Below, one piece after another: positions 34,269-45,172 of a DNA stretch of 64,000 nt. Positions within the stretch are counted from its first letter, which is position 1; every line of letters begins with the position of its first letter. Below the pieces are notes generated by a model. That model ran no database searches. It was not told the DNA's origin and worked only from the letters and a program-made list of their open reading frames with translations. The stretch comes from Methanobacterium spitsbergense. Lineage in GTDB: Archaea > Methanobacteriota > Methanobacteria > Methanobacteriales > Methanobacteriaceae. A program made the position numbers and the translations under genes. The stretch lies in contig NZ_JAIOUQ010000003.1 of NCBI RefSeq assembly GCF_019931065.1, positions 636,083 to 700,082 on the forward strand, read 5' to 3'.

Positions 34269-35504
34269 ATGGGACAAGAATTTTTAAATATAATGGATCC
34301 TGAAGATGTAAAAAAAATTATAGATGATATTCCTACGAATAAACGGGTAGAAAAGATATTACTTGGAGACTCTCTCAACAGAGTTATTGCTGAGGATGTG
34401 CGTGCAACTATAAATCTCCCACCTTTTAGAAGGACTTCAATGGATGGATATGCTGTAATAGCAGAGGATACTTTTAATGCTTCTGAAGATTATCCAGTTA
34501 GTTTAAAACTTATTGAAGTAATAGGTGCAGGAGATGTTCCTGAAAAAAAACTGAGAAGTGGATTTTGTACCGAGGTTTCAACAGGAGCACCTTTACCATC
34601 AGGCACCACAGGGGTGGTGATGGTAGAATTTACCGAGAGTAACAATGCGGAGATACTTATCTACGAAAGTGCTGCAATTGGCCAGAATATAACAAAAGAA
34701 GGTTCAGATGTAAAAGAAGGAGAACTACTACTTCCAAGGGACACTAGGATAACTCCTGATAAAATAGGAGTTTTAAGTGCAATTGGAATGAAAACAGTGA
34801 CAGTTTATCAGCAACCCCGGGTAGCAATCATATCTACTGGAAACGAGATAATAAATCCCAATGATAAGTTGACCTATGGTAAAATTTATGATATAAATTC
34901 CATGACAATTTCAAGTGCTGTTAAGGCATGTGGTTGTATTCCAGTACATACAGATATAGTTGAAGATGATTACAGCGCTTTAAAAAATAAGATAAATGAA
35001 TTTAAATATGTTGATTTAATATTAACATCAGGTGGGACATCTGCAGGCACTGGGGATGTATTAAGGGAAGTACTGGATGATCTGGGCGAAGTTATTGTCC
35101 ATGGTGTGGCAGTTAAACCAGGTAAGCCAACAATAATTGGCAGATTAAAAAATGATGAAGGTTTAAAATATTTATTTGGTCTTCCAGGAAACCCAGTTGC
35201 TGCATTAATGGTTTTTCGTGTTTTCTTTGCACCATTTTTAATGAAAATGGCATCCATAAGTACATTAACCCATTCAAATAATAATGTTCAGACACTTAAA
35301 CTTTCTCGTAGATATCGTCCTGCCAGAGGAAGACTTCACTATGTATTGGTGAAAATTGAAGGAATAAATGCAATTCCAATTTTAAAAGATTCTGGTGCAA
35401 TATCTTCTCTTGCAGAAGCTGATGGTTTTATAAAAATACCAAAAAATATAGAAATACTTGAAAAAGGAGACTCAGTCCAAGTTTTCCAACTAGTTGATTT
35501 TTAA
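34269..35504 (+). CDS. moeA: Molybdopterin molybdenumtransferase (MoeA)
   Basis: This enzyme inserts molybdate (or tungstate) into adenylated molybdopterin, needed here for formylmethanofuran dehydrogenase and formate dehydrogenase. Family motifs include PPFRRTSMDGYAV, VSTGAPLPSGTTGVVMVE, the central MoCF-binding STGNEI and TSGGTSAGTGDV, and GLPGNPVAAL. The product from ATG 34269 is 411 residues; a TTG at 34227 would add 14 residues. It is monocistronic, with a decayed gene divergent upstream. Confidence 0.92.
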   Translation: MGQEFLNIMDPEDVKKIIDDIPTNKRVEKILLGDSLNRVIAEDVRATINLPPFRRTSMDGYAVIAEDTFNASEDYPVSLKLIEVIGAGDVPEKKLRSGFCTEVSTGAPLPSGTTGVVMVEFTESNNAEILIYESAAIGQNITKEGSDVKEGELLLPRDTRITPDKIGVLSAIGMKTVTVYQQPRVAIISTGNEIINPNDKLTYGKIYDINSMTISSAVKACGCIPVHTDIVEDDYSALKNKINEFKYVDLILTSGGTSAGTGDVLREVLDDLGEVIVHGVAVKPGKPTIIGRLKNDEGLKYLFGLPGNPVAALMVFRVFFAPFLMKMASISTLTHSNNNVQTLKLSRRYRPARGRLHYVLVKIEGINAIPILKDSGAISSLAEADGFIKIPKNIEILEKGDSVQVFQLVDF

Positions 35505-35541
35505 CATTTATATTCTATTTTACTGATTTAACAATAATAGA

Positions 35542-36297
35542 TCATATCTCAAAAAGATCTCCTAGAACAACTTTTTTATTTGTTTGCACAAGTTTTGGAA
35601 TTTTTCCAAGGGTTCCAGCTGACTCTCCAACAACAACAAGCACGCCCTGCATGAATTTTCTGAAATCTTCAGCCCTTTCAAGAGATTTCTGAACTGCATC
35701 ATGATCCTTCTTACCAAGTGCATTGTTTGCAATAGAAGTTGCAAGTGCATCTGCAATACTTGCTTCGTCTGCGAAAACAGTGACAGAATCTGACCGTCCA
35801 AAGCTTATTGAATGTCCCACAGTACCTGAGGACGTGCATACTCCCATTGGTGTTTTTCCAAACTTAATTTTAAATCCAAGCTCTCCTGAAAGAGAAGATT
35901 CACCTGCATAAAGCCCTACAACCACATCTTGATCAGTTTGCAGTGCCACATCTCCCCCATTGTCAACTATCACATATTTGGCTCCATTCTCAATCATAAA
36001 GCCCATTGAAAGTTGGGATATGGTCCCTGCAACAGCTGCCATTGGCCCAACCTCACCCCTTCTTCCTGCACGGGCCATTAAACTTACTATGAGGGGAGGT
36101 TCACCATTATTTTTTTTCTCAACAATAACCGGTTCAAAACTGTTTAAAAAATCAGGATTTTCCCTAATATAACTCTTGAGTTCAAATCGTTGTTTAAGGA
36201 TAAAATTTGGAAGCTCATGTTTCATAAGATCTGTTTTAAGTACCAGATCGGTTTCTCCAATTTTTATTCGTTCCCTAGTTATTCTGTTAACTATCAT
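35542..36297 (-). CDS. UPF0280 family protein
   Basis: The 251-residue protein belongs to UPF0280, common in methanogens. Recognisable segments are [44 protein letters not shown] and [20 protein letters not shown] [12 protein letters not shown]. The fold resembles ApbE/FAD:protein FMN transferase, and the shared GTISQ/NGGD and DAxxAD-type motifs support that relationship. Direct function is not established. It is convergent with moeA, 37 bases from its stop. Confidence 0.85.
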   Translation of the reverse strand: MIVNRITRERIKIGETDLVLKTDLMKHELPNFILKQRFELKSYIRENPDFLNSFEPVIVEKKNNGEPPLIVSLMARAGRRGEVGPMAAVAGTISQLSMGFMIENGAKYVIVDNGGDVALQTDQDVVVGLYAGESSLSGELGFKIKFGKTPMGVCTSSGTVGHSISFGRSDSVTVFADEASIADALATSIANNALGKKDHDAVQKSLERAEDFRKFMQGVLVVVGESAGTLGKIPKLVQTNKKVVLGDLFEI

Positions 36298-36359
36298 TGA
36301 ACTTAATCTGTTTAATACTACATAAAATATTTAGATGATCAATAAGAGAACTAGTGTTG

Positions 36360-36989
36360 ATGAACATGACAGATAGTAATAGAAGAGATTCACATCCCGT
36401 AGAAAGGGTTTTATTTGAAACCAAACCCAGATTCATTGCAAATATGAAATCTGCAATATTTAAATTTATCATTGTATTGGTGTTGTTGTATTTTTTTACT
36501 ACAATAATACAGTATGCTGCCCTTGTTCAAGGTCGTGTTGGAAATCTTGTAAACATACCATTTGTAGAAGGAACCACTTCCATTCTAATTATCATCATTT
36601 TATTGATGATACTATGGATACTGTGGAATATTCTGTATTGGAGATCAAAAATTTATACAATCACCAGTAAGAGAGTAATGATAAAAACAGGCATCATTAG
36701 GAAAAAAAGTGTTTACATGCATTATGATAAAATTCAAGATATAATTGTATCCCAAAGCCTTATAGAAAGGATTTCTTATTCTGGTGATATTGAAGTATTT
36801 GGTGGTCACGATAGAACCAGTTTGATCTTAGTAGACATACCAAATCCTGGCGAAATAGAAAATATGATAAACAGGATGATAGATGGAGATGATCTGGAAT
36901 TTGAAACTTATAAACCCAAAAAGCCAGAGCAAAAATCCAAAAAAAGAGAATCGGTAATGGAAGAGTATGATAAAAAGTTCAAACTCTAA
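36360..36989 (+). CDS. Membrane protein with bacterial PH domain (YdbT/DUF304 type)
   Basis: The product is about 209 residues. Two membrane helices (about 36-62 and 78-98) are followed by a PH-like domain: WRSKIYTITSKRVMIKTGIIRKKSVYMHYDKIQDIIVSQSLIER is the hallmark, in which KIYTIT and RKK..V...KIQDI are typical of YdbS/YdbT-like proteins. The C-terminal tail is lysine-rich. The family is widespread and has no defined role. The start could be GTG 36354 or ATG 36360 or 36366; no ribosome binding site decides among them. Confidence 0.82.
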   Translation: MNMTDSNRRDSHPVERVLFETKPRFIANMKSAIFKFIIVLVLLYFFTTIIQYAALVQGRVGNLVNIPFVEGTTSILIIIILLMILWILWNILYWRSKIYTITSKRVMIKTGIIRKKSVYMHYDKIQDIIVSQSLIERISYSGDIEVFGGHDRTSLILVDIPNPGEIENMINRMIDGDDLEFETYKPKKPEQKSKKRESVMEEYDKKFKL

Positions 36990-37054
36990 ACTAATTATTT
37001 TTAATCTGAAAATTCTATTAAATTATAATTTTTCGAATAAATAAGGAGAATGTC

Positions 37055-37384
<330 letters not shown>

Positions 37385-37783
37385 TATTCCATTTAATAGA
37401 TCCAACAAGAATTAGTCAAGTAATCGATTTAATGAATTATAGGATCTTATTCAATCAATTAAAATTTATTCGGTGAAATCCAATAAATATTGTGCATTAA
37501 TAAATTTTAAATTAATTATTTCAACAAAAATTTTTACATAAATAGACCATACATCATATTAAATATAAACAAATTCTTTATTGAATATGAAACATATCAT
37601 TAGTTGGTAATTTTCCAGAACTATGATCATCTCATCATAATAAATTATGCTAAGAAAATTTTTTTAGGAAATAACTTTCTAATTCTAAAAGAAGTTCTAG
37701 ATCTAAATTATTGTTAAATTAATTATATCAATAAAATTACAAAAAAATTGAAAAAACTTACTAAAATTTAATTGGGTAATCTA
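37385..37783. other. AT-rich intergenic region, 399 bp
   Basis: Almost entirely A/T and without a coding frame. It presumably holds the promoter for the geranylgeranyl reductase operon; TTAATTATATCAATAAA near 37723 is TATA-like. No hairpin or repeat stands out. Confidence 0.4.
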
Positions 37784-38962
37784 ATGAATAAATTTGACGT
37801 AATAGTTGTTGGTGCAGGGCCTGTAGGCTCAACATTTGCCAGATATATTGCAAATGAAGGTTTTAAAGTAGTAATGTTAGAGAGGAAACGAGAAGTTGGT
37901 GTTCCCCTCCAGTGTGCAGGACTTTTAGGCAAAAAAATAAAGGATATTAATATCCTTCCAGACGAATACATCTTAAACGAGGTTTACGGCGCATATTTAC
38001 ATTCACCTTCAGATATTATATTAAAAGTTGGCCGAAAAGATCCAGAGGCATATGTAATCGATAGAGTAGGTTATGACAAATTTTTAGTAGAACAAGCAGT
38101 TGATGCAGGAGCAGAGCTTCTTTTAAACCATAGGGTAAAAGGTTTGGATGTAAAGACAGGAGAAGTTTGTGTTGGAAACAATTCTGATAAGATATTCCAA
38201 GGTGAAGTGATTGTTGGAGCTGATGGACATGCATCCCGAGTATCTGATGAATTCAACCCAAAATCAAAATCGGTAATGGCAGCGCAATATCTTTTAGACA
38301 TGAAAAAAGATGTTTTTGATATAGATAATGTCAATCTTAACGTTAATTCAAATATATCTCCCGGATTTTTATGGATGATCCCGATTTCTAAATCAATGGC
38401 GAGAATAGGACTCTTTGCAAATAAAGATTATAATGGACTCAATGAAGTTTTAAAAGATTTTATTAATCATGATACATGTTATAAAAATGCTTCAATTTTA
38501 AAGAAGTATCAAGGATTCATACCGGTTTATAACTCTAAAAAGAAAATTGTAAAAGACAGAGCTATACTCTTGGGTGATGCAGCATCACAAGTAAAACCCA
38601 CTACTGGTGGAGGCCTTATAATTGGATTTGAATGTGCTAAAATGGCAGCAAATACTGTTTCAAGGGCACTTCAAATGGAAGATATTAAAATTCTCAATGA
38701 ATATGAATATGAATATAAAAAACGTTTTAAAAATGAGTTAAAAGTTCAAATAGAAGTTCAAAAGATTTTTGAATCACTTACAAATGAAGATCTTGACAAG
38801 ATGTTTTTAAAACTTAAAGAAGGAAATGCAGAGGCTTTAATATCTGAATATGGGGATATGGACACCCAATCCACTCTTATAAAAGAAATGATAAAAAATA
38901 GGCTTCTGTTTTCCATTTTACCCAAATTGTTAACTCGGAGGATAGGAAGTTTATGGAAATAG
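37784..38962 (+). CDS. Geranylgeranyl reductase family flavoprotein
   Basis: The 392-residue protein belongs to the FAD-dependent geranylgeranyl reductase/digeranylgeranylglycerophospholipid reductase family. The dinucleotide-binding GAGPVGSTFARYIA is at the start, PLQCAGLLG gives the family cysteine region, and the second FAD motif is LLGDAASQVKPTTGGGL. Such enzymes saturate archaeal lipid side chains. The start is ATG 37784; an in-frame TTG four codons upstream is possible. Its end overlaps the tRNA methyltransferase by ten bases. A frameshifted relative lies at 51059. Confidence 0.88.
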   Translation: MNKFDVIVVGAGPVGSTFARYIANEGFKVVMLERKREVGVPLQCAGLLGKKIKDINILPDEYILNEVYGAYLHSPSDIILKVGRKDPEAYVIDRVGYDKFLVEQAVDAGAELLLNHRVKGLDVKTGEVCVGNNSDKIFQGEVIVGADGHASRVSDEFNPKSKSVMAAQYLLDMKKDVFDIDNVNLNVNSNISPGFLWMIPISKSMARIGLFANKDYNGLNEVLKDFINHDTCYKNASILKKYQGFIPVYNSKKKIVKDRAILLGDAASQVKPTTGGGLIIGFECAKMAANTVSRALQMEDIKILNEYEYEYKKRFKNELKVQIEVQKIFESLTNEDLDKMFLKLKEGNAEALISEYGDMDTQSTLIKEMIKNRLLFSILPKLLTRRIGSLWK

Positions 38963-39999
38963 TTTTAATATTGTCGCAGGAACATCAAACATTACCAAAA
39001 GCAGAGGTTGAAGCTGTTTTAAATGCTGAAAGTATACCATTCAGCTTTGAAAATCAGTACGAAGGTGTTTTGATTCTCAATGTACCAGATGAATATTCAA
39101 AATCTCTTAAGACCTTTGGTAAAAGGCTTTCATATACTCATGAAGTTTGTAAACTTTTAATAGAAACAGATAAAGTTCATTTAAACTCTGAAATTCAGAC
39201 ATATCCATGGAAAGATATCATAATAAAAGATTTTGCTGTTAGAGTAAAGCGAATGGATAAAGATGATAAGTTTGATACAACCGATGTTGAATGGGAGATA
39301 GGCGGCTTAATAAATAACAATATAGAAGGGGCCAAAGTAAATCTAAAAGATCCATCAAGCTTTTTGCGACTTATATACATTAATGGAAAGATTTTTGTAA
39401 CTGAAAGACTATTTAAAATAGAAAAGAAGCATTTTTATAATCTTAAACCGCATAAAAGGCCTTTTTTTTATCCTGGATCTATGAGTCCAAAACTTGCAAG
39501 ATGCATGGTTAATCTTACAGGAGTAAAGAAGGGAGACTTAGTTCTCGATCCATTCTGTGGAACAGGAGGAATTCTCTTAGAAGCAGGAATTATGGGTGCA
39601 AAGGTTATTGGTGTAGATATAGATGAAAAAATGGTGAATGGAACAATTAAAAATCTTAATTATTGTGGTGTAAAAGATTATCAGGTTTTTCAAGGTGATG
39701 CGAGGAAAATATGTTTGCATAATAAAGTTAAAGCTATTGCAACTGATCCTCCGTACGGTATTTCAGCATCAACTGGCGGTGAAGAAAGTCAAAATCTTTA
39801 TGCCGAAGCTCTTGTTACAATGGCGGAAATACTCACAGATACAGGGAGGCTATGCATGGCAACACCTCACTACATGGATATAGAAGAGCTTATACAAGGT
39901 ACAAACTTTGAAATAATAGAACAACACCATATAAGAATGCACAAAAGTTTAACTCGTGTTATATCTATCCTTAAAAAATCACTGAAAGAGGAAAGATAA
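38953..39999 (+). CDS. tRNA (guanine10-N2)-methyltransferase (TIGR01177/Trm-G10)
   Basis: The 348-residue protein fuses an N-terminal THUMP domain (about 1-165) to a Rossmann methyltransferase. SAM-binding LVLDPFCGTGGILLEAG is near residue 196 and the catalytic TDPPYGIS near residue 269. These fit the archaeal enzyme that makes N2-methyl- and N2,N2-dimethylguanosine at position 10 of tRNA. It is translationally coupled to the upstream flavoprotein by overlap. Confidence is high for the class, slightly lower for the exact site. Confidence 0.9.
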   Translation: MEIVLILSQEHQTLPKAEVEAVLNAESIPFSFENQYEGVLILNVPDEYSKSLKTFGKRLSYTHEVCKLLIETDKVHLNSEIQTYPWKDIIIKDFAVRVKRMDKDDKFDTTDVEWEIGGLINNNIEGAKVNLKDPSSFLRLIYINGKIFVTERLFKIEKKHFYNLKPHKRPFFYPGSMSPKLARCMVNLTGVKKGDLVLDPFCGTGGILLEAGIMGAKVIGVDIDEKMVNGTIKNLNYCGVKDYQVFQGDARKICLHNKVKAIATDPPYGISASTGGEESQNLYAEALVTMAEILTDTGRLCMATPHYMDIEELIQGTNFEIIEQHHIRMHKSLTRVISILKKSLKEER

Positions 40000-40169
40000 T
40001 CAAGACTTAGATCAAATTTGTTTATATAAATTAAAATTTTGTATTGAGCAAATTTTATAAATTATTTTATTAGATTCTTAAAGGCCATCTAGAATTGTAA
40101 TTTAATTAAAATTTATTAACATTAAGCAATCTTTAAAACTTTGTTTAAGATTAAAGTGGAGGGGGACCC

Positions 40170-41669
40170 TTGAAAGCTAGAATATTTGACACAACACTTA
40201 GAGATGGAGAGCAAACTCCGGGAGTTTCTTTAACTCCGGATCAGAAGCTTAGGATAGCAATCAAGCTTGATGAGTTAGGGGTTAATGTTATAGAGGCAGG
40301 TTCCGCCATTACATCGGTGGGGGAAAGGGAAGGAATTAAAAAAATAGTTTCTGAAGATCTTTCAGCTGAAATATGCAGTTTTGCAAGGGCAGTTAAAGTT
40401 GATGTAGATGCAGCTCTAGAATGTGGAGTTGAAAGTGTTCATTTGGTTGTTCCAACATCTGATTTACATATAGAACATAAATTAAGGAAAACTCGAGAAG
40501 AAGTAAAAAGAACAGCAATTGAAGCTGCAGAATATGCTGTTGATCATGGTTTACTCGTTGAACTTTCAGCAGAAGATGCAACTCGAAGTGATTACAAATT
40601 TCTTAAACAAGTTCTAAGTGAAGGAATAGATGCTGGAGCTAAAAGAGTTTGTGCCTGTGACACAGTAGGAATGCTCACACCAGAAAGATCTTATGAATTT
40701 TACAAGGGTTTAACAGAATTAGGAGTGCCAGTTAGTGTTCATTGTCATAATGATTTTGGATTAGCCGTTGCAAATACTCTATCAGGACTTCGGGCCGGTG
40801 CAAGTCAGGCTCATGTAACAGTAAATGGAATTGGTGAAAGAGCTGGAAATGCTTCTCTTGAGGAGGTTGTAGTTTCCCTGAATTCTCTTTACAATATTAA
40901 AACAGATATTAATTTTAAAATGCTCTATGAAATGTCAAAAACAGTGGCAAGGATGACAGGAATATATCTTCAGCCAAACAAGGCCATAGTGGGTGAGAAT
41001 GCATTTGCACACGAATCAGGAATACATGCAGATGGTGTTATTAAAAAGGCAGAAACATATGAACCAATAACTCCGGAGCTTGTTGGTCACAGACGAAGAT
41101 TTGTTATGGGTAAACATGTGGGTTCTCATATTATCCGAAAGAGAATAAAAGAGATGGGATTAAGGGTAGATGATGTTAGATTTGAACAAATATTCGCAAG
41201 AATAAAAGCCCTTGGAGATATGGGAAAATGTGTAACAGATGTTGATCTTCAAGCAATTGCAGAAGATGCACTTGGAGTTCTAGCAGAAAAGCCAGTAGAA
41301 CTTGAAGAGTTAACCATAGTCTCTGGAAACAAGGTCACCCCAACTGCATCGGTAAAAATCAATGTTGATGGTGTGGAAAAGGTTGAAGCTGGTGTTGGTG
41401 TTGGTCCGGTGGATGCAGCAATTGTTGCAGTTAGGAAAAGTGTAAAAGACATTGCAGACATACAGCTTGAAGAATATCATGTTGATGCCATAACAGGGGG
41501 AACTGATGCTCTGATTGATGTTGTTGTCAAACTCAAAAATGGTGATAATATAGTTAGCGCAAGAAGTACTCAGCCAGATATTATAATGGCCAGTGTAGAA
41601 GCAGTTTTAGGTGGAGTTAACAAAATAGTCAGCGATAAAATGATCAGAGAATCTGAAAATAAGGAATAA
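40170..41669 (+). CDS. cimA: (R)-citramalate synthase
   Basis: The enzyme condenses pyruvate with acetyl-CoA to citramalate, the threonine-independent start of isoleucine synthesis in methanogens. The N-terminal [15 protein letters not shown], metal site HCHNDFG and NGIGERAGN are HMGL-like motifs. The C-terminal LeuA dimerisation/regulatory domain (about 370-499) suggests isoleucine feedback. AGSAITS and CSFARA with SVHLVVPTS fit CimA rather than LeuA or AksA, which have different residues there; LeuA remains the main alternative. TTG start after GGAGGGGG; 499 residues. Confidence 0.8.
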   Translation: MKARIFDTTLRDGEQTPGVSLTPDQKLRIAIKLDELGVNVIEAGSAITSVGEREGIKKIVSEDLSAEICSFARAVKVDVDAALECGVESVHLVVPTSDLHIEHKLRKTREEVKRTAIEAAEYAVDHGLLVELSAEDATRSDYKFLKQVLSEGIDAGAKRVCACDTVGMLTPERSYEFYKGLTELGVPVSVHCHNDFGLAVANTLSGLRAGASQAHVTVNGIGERAGNASLEEVVVSLNSLYNIKTDINFKMLYEMSKTVARMTGIYLQPNKAIVGENAFAHESGIHADGVIKKAETYEPITPELVGHRRRFVMGKHVGSHIIRKRIKEMGLRVDDVRFEQIFARIKALGDMGKCVTDVDLQAIAEDALGVLAEKPVELEELTIVSGNKVTPTASVKINVDGVEKVEAGVGVGPVDAAIVAVRKSVKDIADIQLEEYHVDAITGGTDALIDVVVKLKNGDNIVSARSTQPDIIMASVEAVLGGVNKIVSDKMIRESENKE

Positions 41670-41786
41670 TCTATTTTAATCAAACTATGATTATTATTCC
41701 TTTCCCGGTTTAGAACATAAAATCGCTGTTTATTCTAGATCAGCATAAAGAAGATATAATAAACAAGAGGATTTAATAATTTAATT

Positions 41787-42356
41787 ATGAACTCTGCACC
41801 ATCAAAAGGTAAGTTATCACATGTAAAAAGATTTTTCAGTGCCTTAGGAAGTCTTTTATCCACTTACATGGCAATTATACTTACAATAGGTTTTTTAGTA
41901 CCTTGGATATTAGGAGCAATCAAGATACATAACTACAATGAAATAATTAGCTTTATTGAAGTTTTTGTGTTGGTTTCTGCAACATTATCCCTTTTAAGCT
42001 TCACATATATTATGGCACTTTCAGACATACATGAAAAGGTCAAAGATTCTATGATAAAATCTGGAGAATTGTTTTTCATGACAACTGTCCAGTTTATTGT
42101 AGGACTGTTTTTATTATTATTGATGGATTATTTTACTAACAGTTTCCTCAACATATCTAATATTAATTTAAATCTCGACTTGGCTGGAATTACTTCGATT
42201 GCAATATTTTTAATTCAGATAATTGTACTTTTAGAGTTGATATTTGCTGTATCAAAATTTTTCAAGGGAGTTATAGGAGTATATGTTTCATTTAGGTCAG
42301 AACATTTCAAAGAATCCATATTTTATATTTTATCATGGAGGGGTAGAAATGTTTGA
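41787..42356 (+). CDS. Integral membrane protein, unknown function
   Basis: The 189-residue protein has four predicted helices: about 27-47, 56-80, 95-118 and 130-155, separated by short polar loops. The N-terminus is basic (KGKLSHVKR), suggesting a cytoplasmic location. No motif is recognisable. Its last eight bases overlap the Cgi121 start, so the two are translationally coupled. This is the only hint to its role. Confidence 0.7.
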   Translation: MNSAPSKGKLSHVKRFFSALGSLLSTYMAIILTIGFLVPWILGAIKIHNYNEIISFIEVFVLVSATLSLLSFTYIMALSDIHEKVKDSMIKSGELFFMTTVQFIVGLFLLLLMDYFTNSFLNISNINLNLDLAGITSIAIFLIQIIVLLELIFAVSKFFKGVIGVYVSFRSEHFKESIFYILSWRGRNV

Positions 42357-42861
42357 AAACAACGATGAACTAGGATGTAATATACAGGTGGCCGGATTCA
42401 AAACTCATATAACAAATATTGGACAGGTTATGGCTGATTTAAAACAATTTGACAATTGTATTATCCAACTCATGGATGCAGAGGGAATAGCTGGCAGAGA
42501 ACATGCAATACATGCTACAATACATGCTATCAATGCATTTTCAAGAAAAGAAAACATTGCAAATGATTTGGGTCTAGAGATTTGTGTGAGAATGTCTGGT
42601 CAAAGGCAGATCTCGCAAGCCTTAAAAACACTAGGAATTAAAAACGGAGATGTGACTGTTTGTGTAATAGCAGTTGATTGTAACGCTGATGTCATGGATA
42701 AATTAACAGATATTCTTGATGAGAGAGACGATAAAGTTCTTGAACCTGATGAAGATAAGTTAAAAACCATGTATCATATTTCAGATATTGAAGCTGAAAC
42801 TGCAGGAAGCATTAAAAAACTTTTAATGGAAAAAACTGCTCTTTTGATACTTGAAACTTGA
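42349..42861 (+). CDS. cgi121: KEOPS complex subunit Cgi121
   Basis: The 170-residue protein is the Cgi121/TPRKB subunit of KEOPS, which binds tRNA CCA ends and supports Kae1-Bud32 in making t6A37 in ANN-decoding tRNAs. Family features are IQLMDAEGIAGREHAIHATIHAINAF near residue 40, LGLEICVRMSGQRQISQALKTLG near residue 80 and the C-terminal LLMEKTALLILET. ATG 42349 follows GGAGGGG and overlaps the membrane protein stop. Kae1 and Bud32 are not in this window. Confidence 0.9.
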   Translation: MFENNDELGCNIQVAGFKTHITNIGQVMADLKQFDNCIIQLMDAEGIAGREHAIHATIHAINAFSRKENIANDLGLEICVRMSGQRQISQALKTLGIKNGDVTVCVIAVDCNADVMDKLTDILDERDDKVLEPDEDKLKTMYHISDIEAETAGSIKKLLMEKTALLILET

Positions 42862-42880
42862 ATTAAAAGAAATTATATTT

Positions 42881-43864
42881 TTAATTTAGAGTTTTTAATA
42901 TTTTTACTATCTCATCAAGATTTTCATGTGTCATGCACTTCACATCAAGATTTTTTATTTCAATGCATAATGCATTCATTTTCACCCTGTTGTAATTAGG
43001 GCATACAGTTATTATACTGCCTCCATTCACATTGAATCTATTTCTTAATTGATAACTTAATCTTTTAGGATGTTCATCAGGGATTATAATGTTTAATCCC
43101 GATTTGTCCCCATATAATACTTCCCTAAACTCCATTATTTCTGACTTTAAAAAGTTACAAACTTCTAATGTTTTAGAAAGTATGTAAGGTGCATTTTTTA
43201 TCTCTGATGCAATACCTGCACATGTTACTGGATCTGCCTTAAAACTTTTTAAAATATTTTTAGCTGAATTAATTAAATTTATATCGTTAGTTGAAATGAA
43301 ACCACCATTCCCAACATTAACTGTTTTGGGAGATCCAGTAGATGCAACAATCACATGAGCATGTTTGCCATTTCCAAGCATTCCACTTTCATCTCCAATT
43401 CCACCGGATGCATCTTCAACTAAAACAACCCCCATATCTTCACAAATCTTGTAAATATTTTTTATAGGTTGTTCTGCTGAATATCCTGCAAAACTGGTTA
43501 TGAAAAGAGCTTCAGGATTAAATTTTTCTATTAAACATTCCAATTCATTTACTTCTACAATGCCAAGTTCTGTTGGAATTGGAATTGCTTTAATACCAAG
43601 AAATTCAGCCATTTTTTTGAAACCTATCCAGCCACCTTGATCAGGAATCATGATCCTATCTTTAAATGTACTCATTACTGAGAGAATGGCAGAATTGCCA
43701 CTGTTCACAATTTTAACTTGATCATGTCTGGTGAATTTTTTTACACCCTCTTCTGCACTTTCTATTTCTTCATATCTACTGCCAGGGATATGTTTCAGAT
43801 TGAGAGCTGATTTGCTCATGGCATTTCTTGTTTCAAATGAAGGTCGTCTGTAAAATAAATCCAT
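42881..43864 (-). CDS. Fold-type I PLP-dependent enzyme (SelA/MJ0158-like)
   Basis: The 327-residue protein is a PLP enzyme of the aspartate-aminotransferase fold. The lysine in STGSPKTVNVGNGGFI is the expected PLP Schiff-base residue, and VLVEDASGGIGDESG carries the cofactor-binding Asp. Similarity to the methanogen MJ0158 family, often labelled SelA-like, is by overall pattern; no selenocysteine function is implied. The start lies just 11 bases after the NreA stop on the same strand, so the two form an operon. Confidence 0.75.
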   Translation of the reverse strand: MDLFYRRPSFETRNAMSKSALNLKHIPGSRYEEIESAEEGVKKFTRHDQVKIVNSGNSAILSVMSTFKDRIMIPDQGGWIGFKKMAEFLGIKAIPIPTELGIVEVNELECLIEKFNPEALFITSFAGYSAEQPIKNIYKICEDMGVVLVEDASGGIGDESGMLGNGKHAHVIVASTGSPKTVNVGNGGFISTNDINLINSAKNILKSFKADPVTCAGIASEIKNAPYILSKTLEVCNFLKSEIMEFREVLYGDKSGLNIIIPDEHPKRLSYQLRNRFNVNGGSIITVCPNYNRVKMNALCIEIKNLDVKCMTHENLDEIVKILKTLN

Positions 43865-43875
43865 AATATCCTCTT

Positions 43876-45045
43876 TTAAGTTGGTATAAAACTGTCTAAA
43901 GTAGTTTGTCTAGATTGTAAAAGTTCTTTTAAAAGGTCACTTTGTTTTACAAATTTTTGCATTGGGAGTTTGAGTTTGGTTGATATGTAGGAAAGAGCTG
44001 TTTTCATGTCCTCAAATTCAAGTGGTTTTTGATTCATAGCATTTCTAACATTTTCACGAACATTAAAAACTCCAAGGGGCACATAACCATTATATGCTTC
44101 TCTTAAAACTATTGCTCCTGCCTGTTTTCCTTCACGAGCAAGAGATTCAAGCACTGCCATTTTACATGTGTAGTAACATCCTCCAACTCTTGAATAACCT
44201 TTTTTTCCAGTGTTTCCTTCGTAGTCGGAAAATATTAATTCTTCACTTCCAAGAACATGTAAAAATGCTTCCATCCATTCGTATTGCCATTCTGTAGGGA
44301 GTAGAAGAATTGCATAATAATTGTTAAGACTTGAAAATTCATATACACGATGTGTATCAAGAACATCATTATAACGGACATTTTTCAGTAGACGATCACC
44401 TATAGTGCTGTCACATGCAGTTATTGACCATCTTGTTGGTACAAGTTTTCTTCTTTTACCAACTCCCATTGCACCTACTGAAAATGCTTTCTGTATGTTT
44501 GAAAATGGTATTCCCTTATTATTAAGGTCTAATACAGCATCGGCAGCCTTAAGATCACTATCATAGAAAACTTTCTCAAGCTCATGATCCCATTTTACAT
44601 TATCAATGTCAAACTTTTGTATAAGTGCGCTTGGGCCATGAGGGGTGTGTTCATCACTGAAAGAGGTACCTCTTGGTTTTTTACTGAATTCTGCTTCACT
44701 TCCTATTGAGCTATCAGCAAGAGATATTTCTTGAAGTTTTTCAATAAAATTATTTTCCAGGTCTTTAATACCAACTATTTGTTTCCCACGCACTAGATTC
44801 AATCTGTAACCTATTATATCCTCTTGACTTTTGTCTTGTGGGATCCAAGATTCTGGCATGTCCATGATGGTGGTGTCACCTGAAAGCGGTGCTATCATTG
44901 GTCCTGCATATACTTTGGGATAGTTCCAACTACCAATAAAAACAGATGGTGGTGTGCTCCCATCAATCTCCTTACCAACATCCACTGAATGCATTTTTAT
45001 CCTAGAAGTCAGTTTTTTGAGGTAAGCTGTTTTGCCGTTTATCAT
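43876..45045 (-). CDS. nreA: Archaeal DNA repair protein Nre (NreA-like)
   Basis: The 389-residue protein matches the archaeal Nre family, shown in haloarchaea to aid repair with PCNA. Hallmarks are [52 protein letters not shown] and a C-terminal PIP box (Gln380-Thr-Thr-Leu383-Asp-Ser-Phe386-Ile387). Many Nre proteins start with a CxxC zinc motif; here the N-terminus is short and cysteine-free. It is the first gene of a two-gene operon with the PLP enzyme. Confidence 0.88.
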   Translation of the reverse strand: MINGKTAYLKKLTSRIKMHSVDVGKEIDGSTPPSVFIGSWNYPKVYAGPMIAPLSGDTTIMDMPESWIPQDKSQEDIIGYRLNLVRGKQIVGIKDLENNFIEKLQEISLADSSIGSEAEFSKKPRGTSFSDEHTPHGPSALIQKFDIDNVKWDHELEKVFYDSDLKAADAVLDLNNKGIPFSNIQKAFSVGAMGVGKRRKLVPTRWSITACDSTIGDRLLKNVRYNDVLDTHRVYEFSSLNNYYAILLLPTEWQYEWMEAFLHVLGSEELIFSDYEGNTGKKGYSRVGGCYYTCKMAVLESLAREGKQAGAIVLREAYNGYVPLGVFNVRENVRNAMNQKPLEFEDMKTALSYISTKLKLPMQKFVKQSDLLKELLQSRQTTLDSFIPT

Positions 45046-45172
45046 AATTATCTAATAAACTATTCAACTACAAACTTAATAAGATCGATGAGAGCATTTG
45101 AGCAGTAACAAAAAATTTTGTTTTTATTTTGATTAAATAAATAATATATTTCTAAATAAAAATCTTTTAAAT

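Noticed and set aside
40170..41669. LeuA or AksA as the name for the citramalate synthase
   Set aside because: The AGSA and CSFARA...VVPTS positions agree with CimA as I recall it; a tree would be needed to settle it fully.
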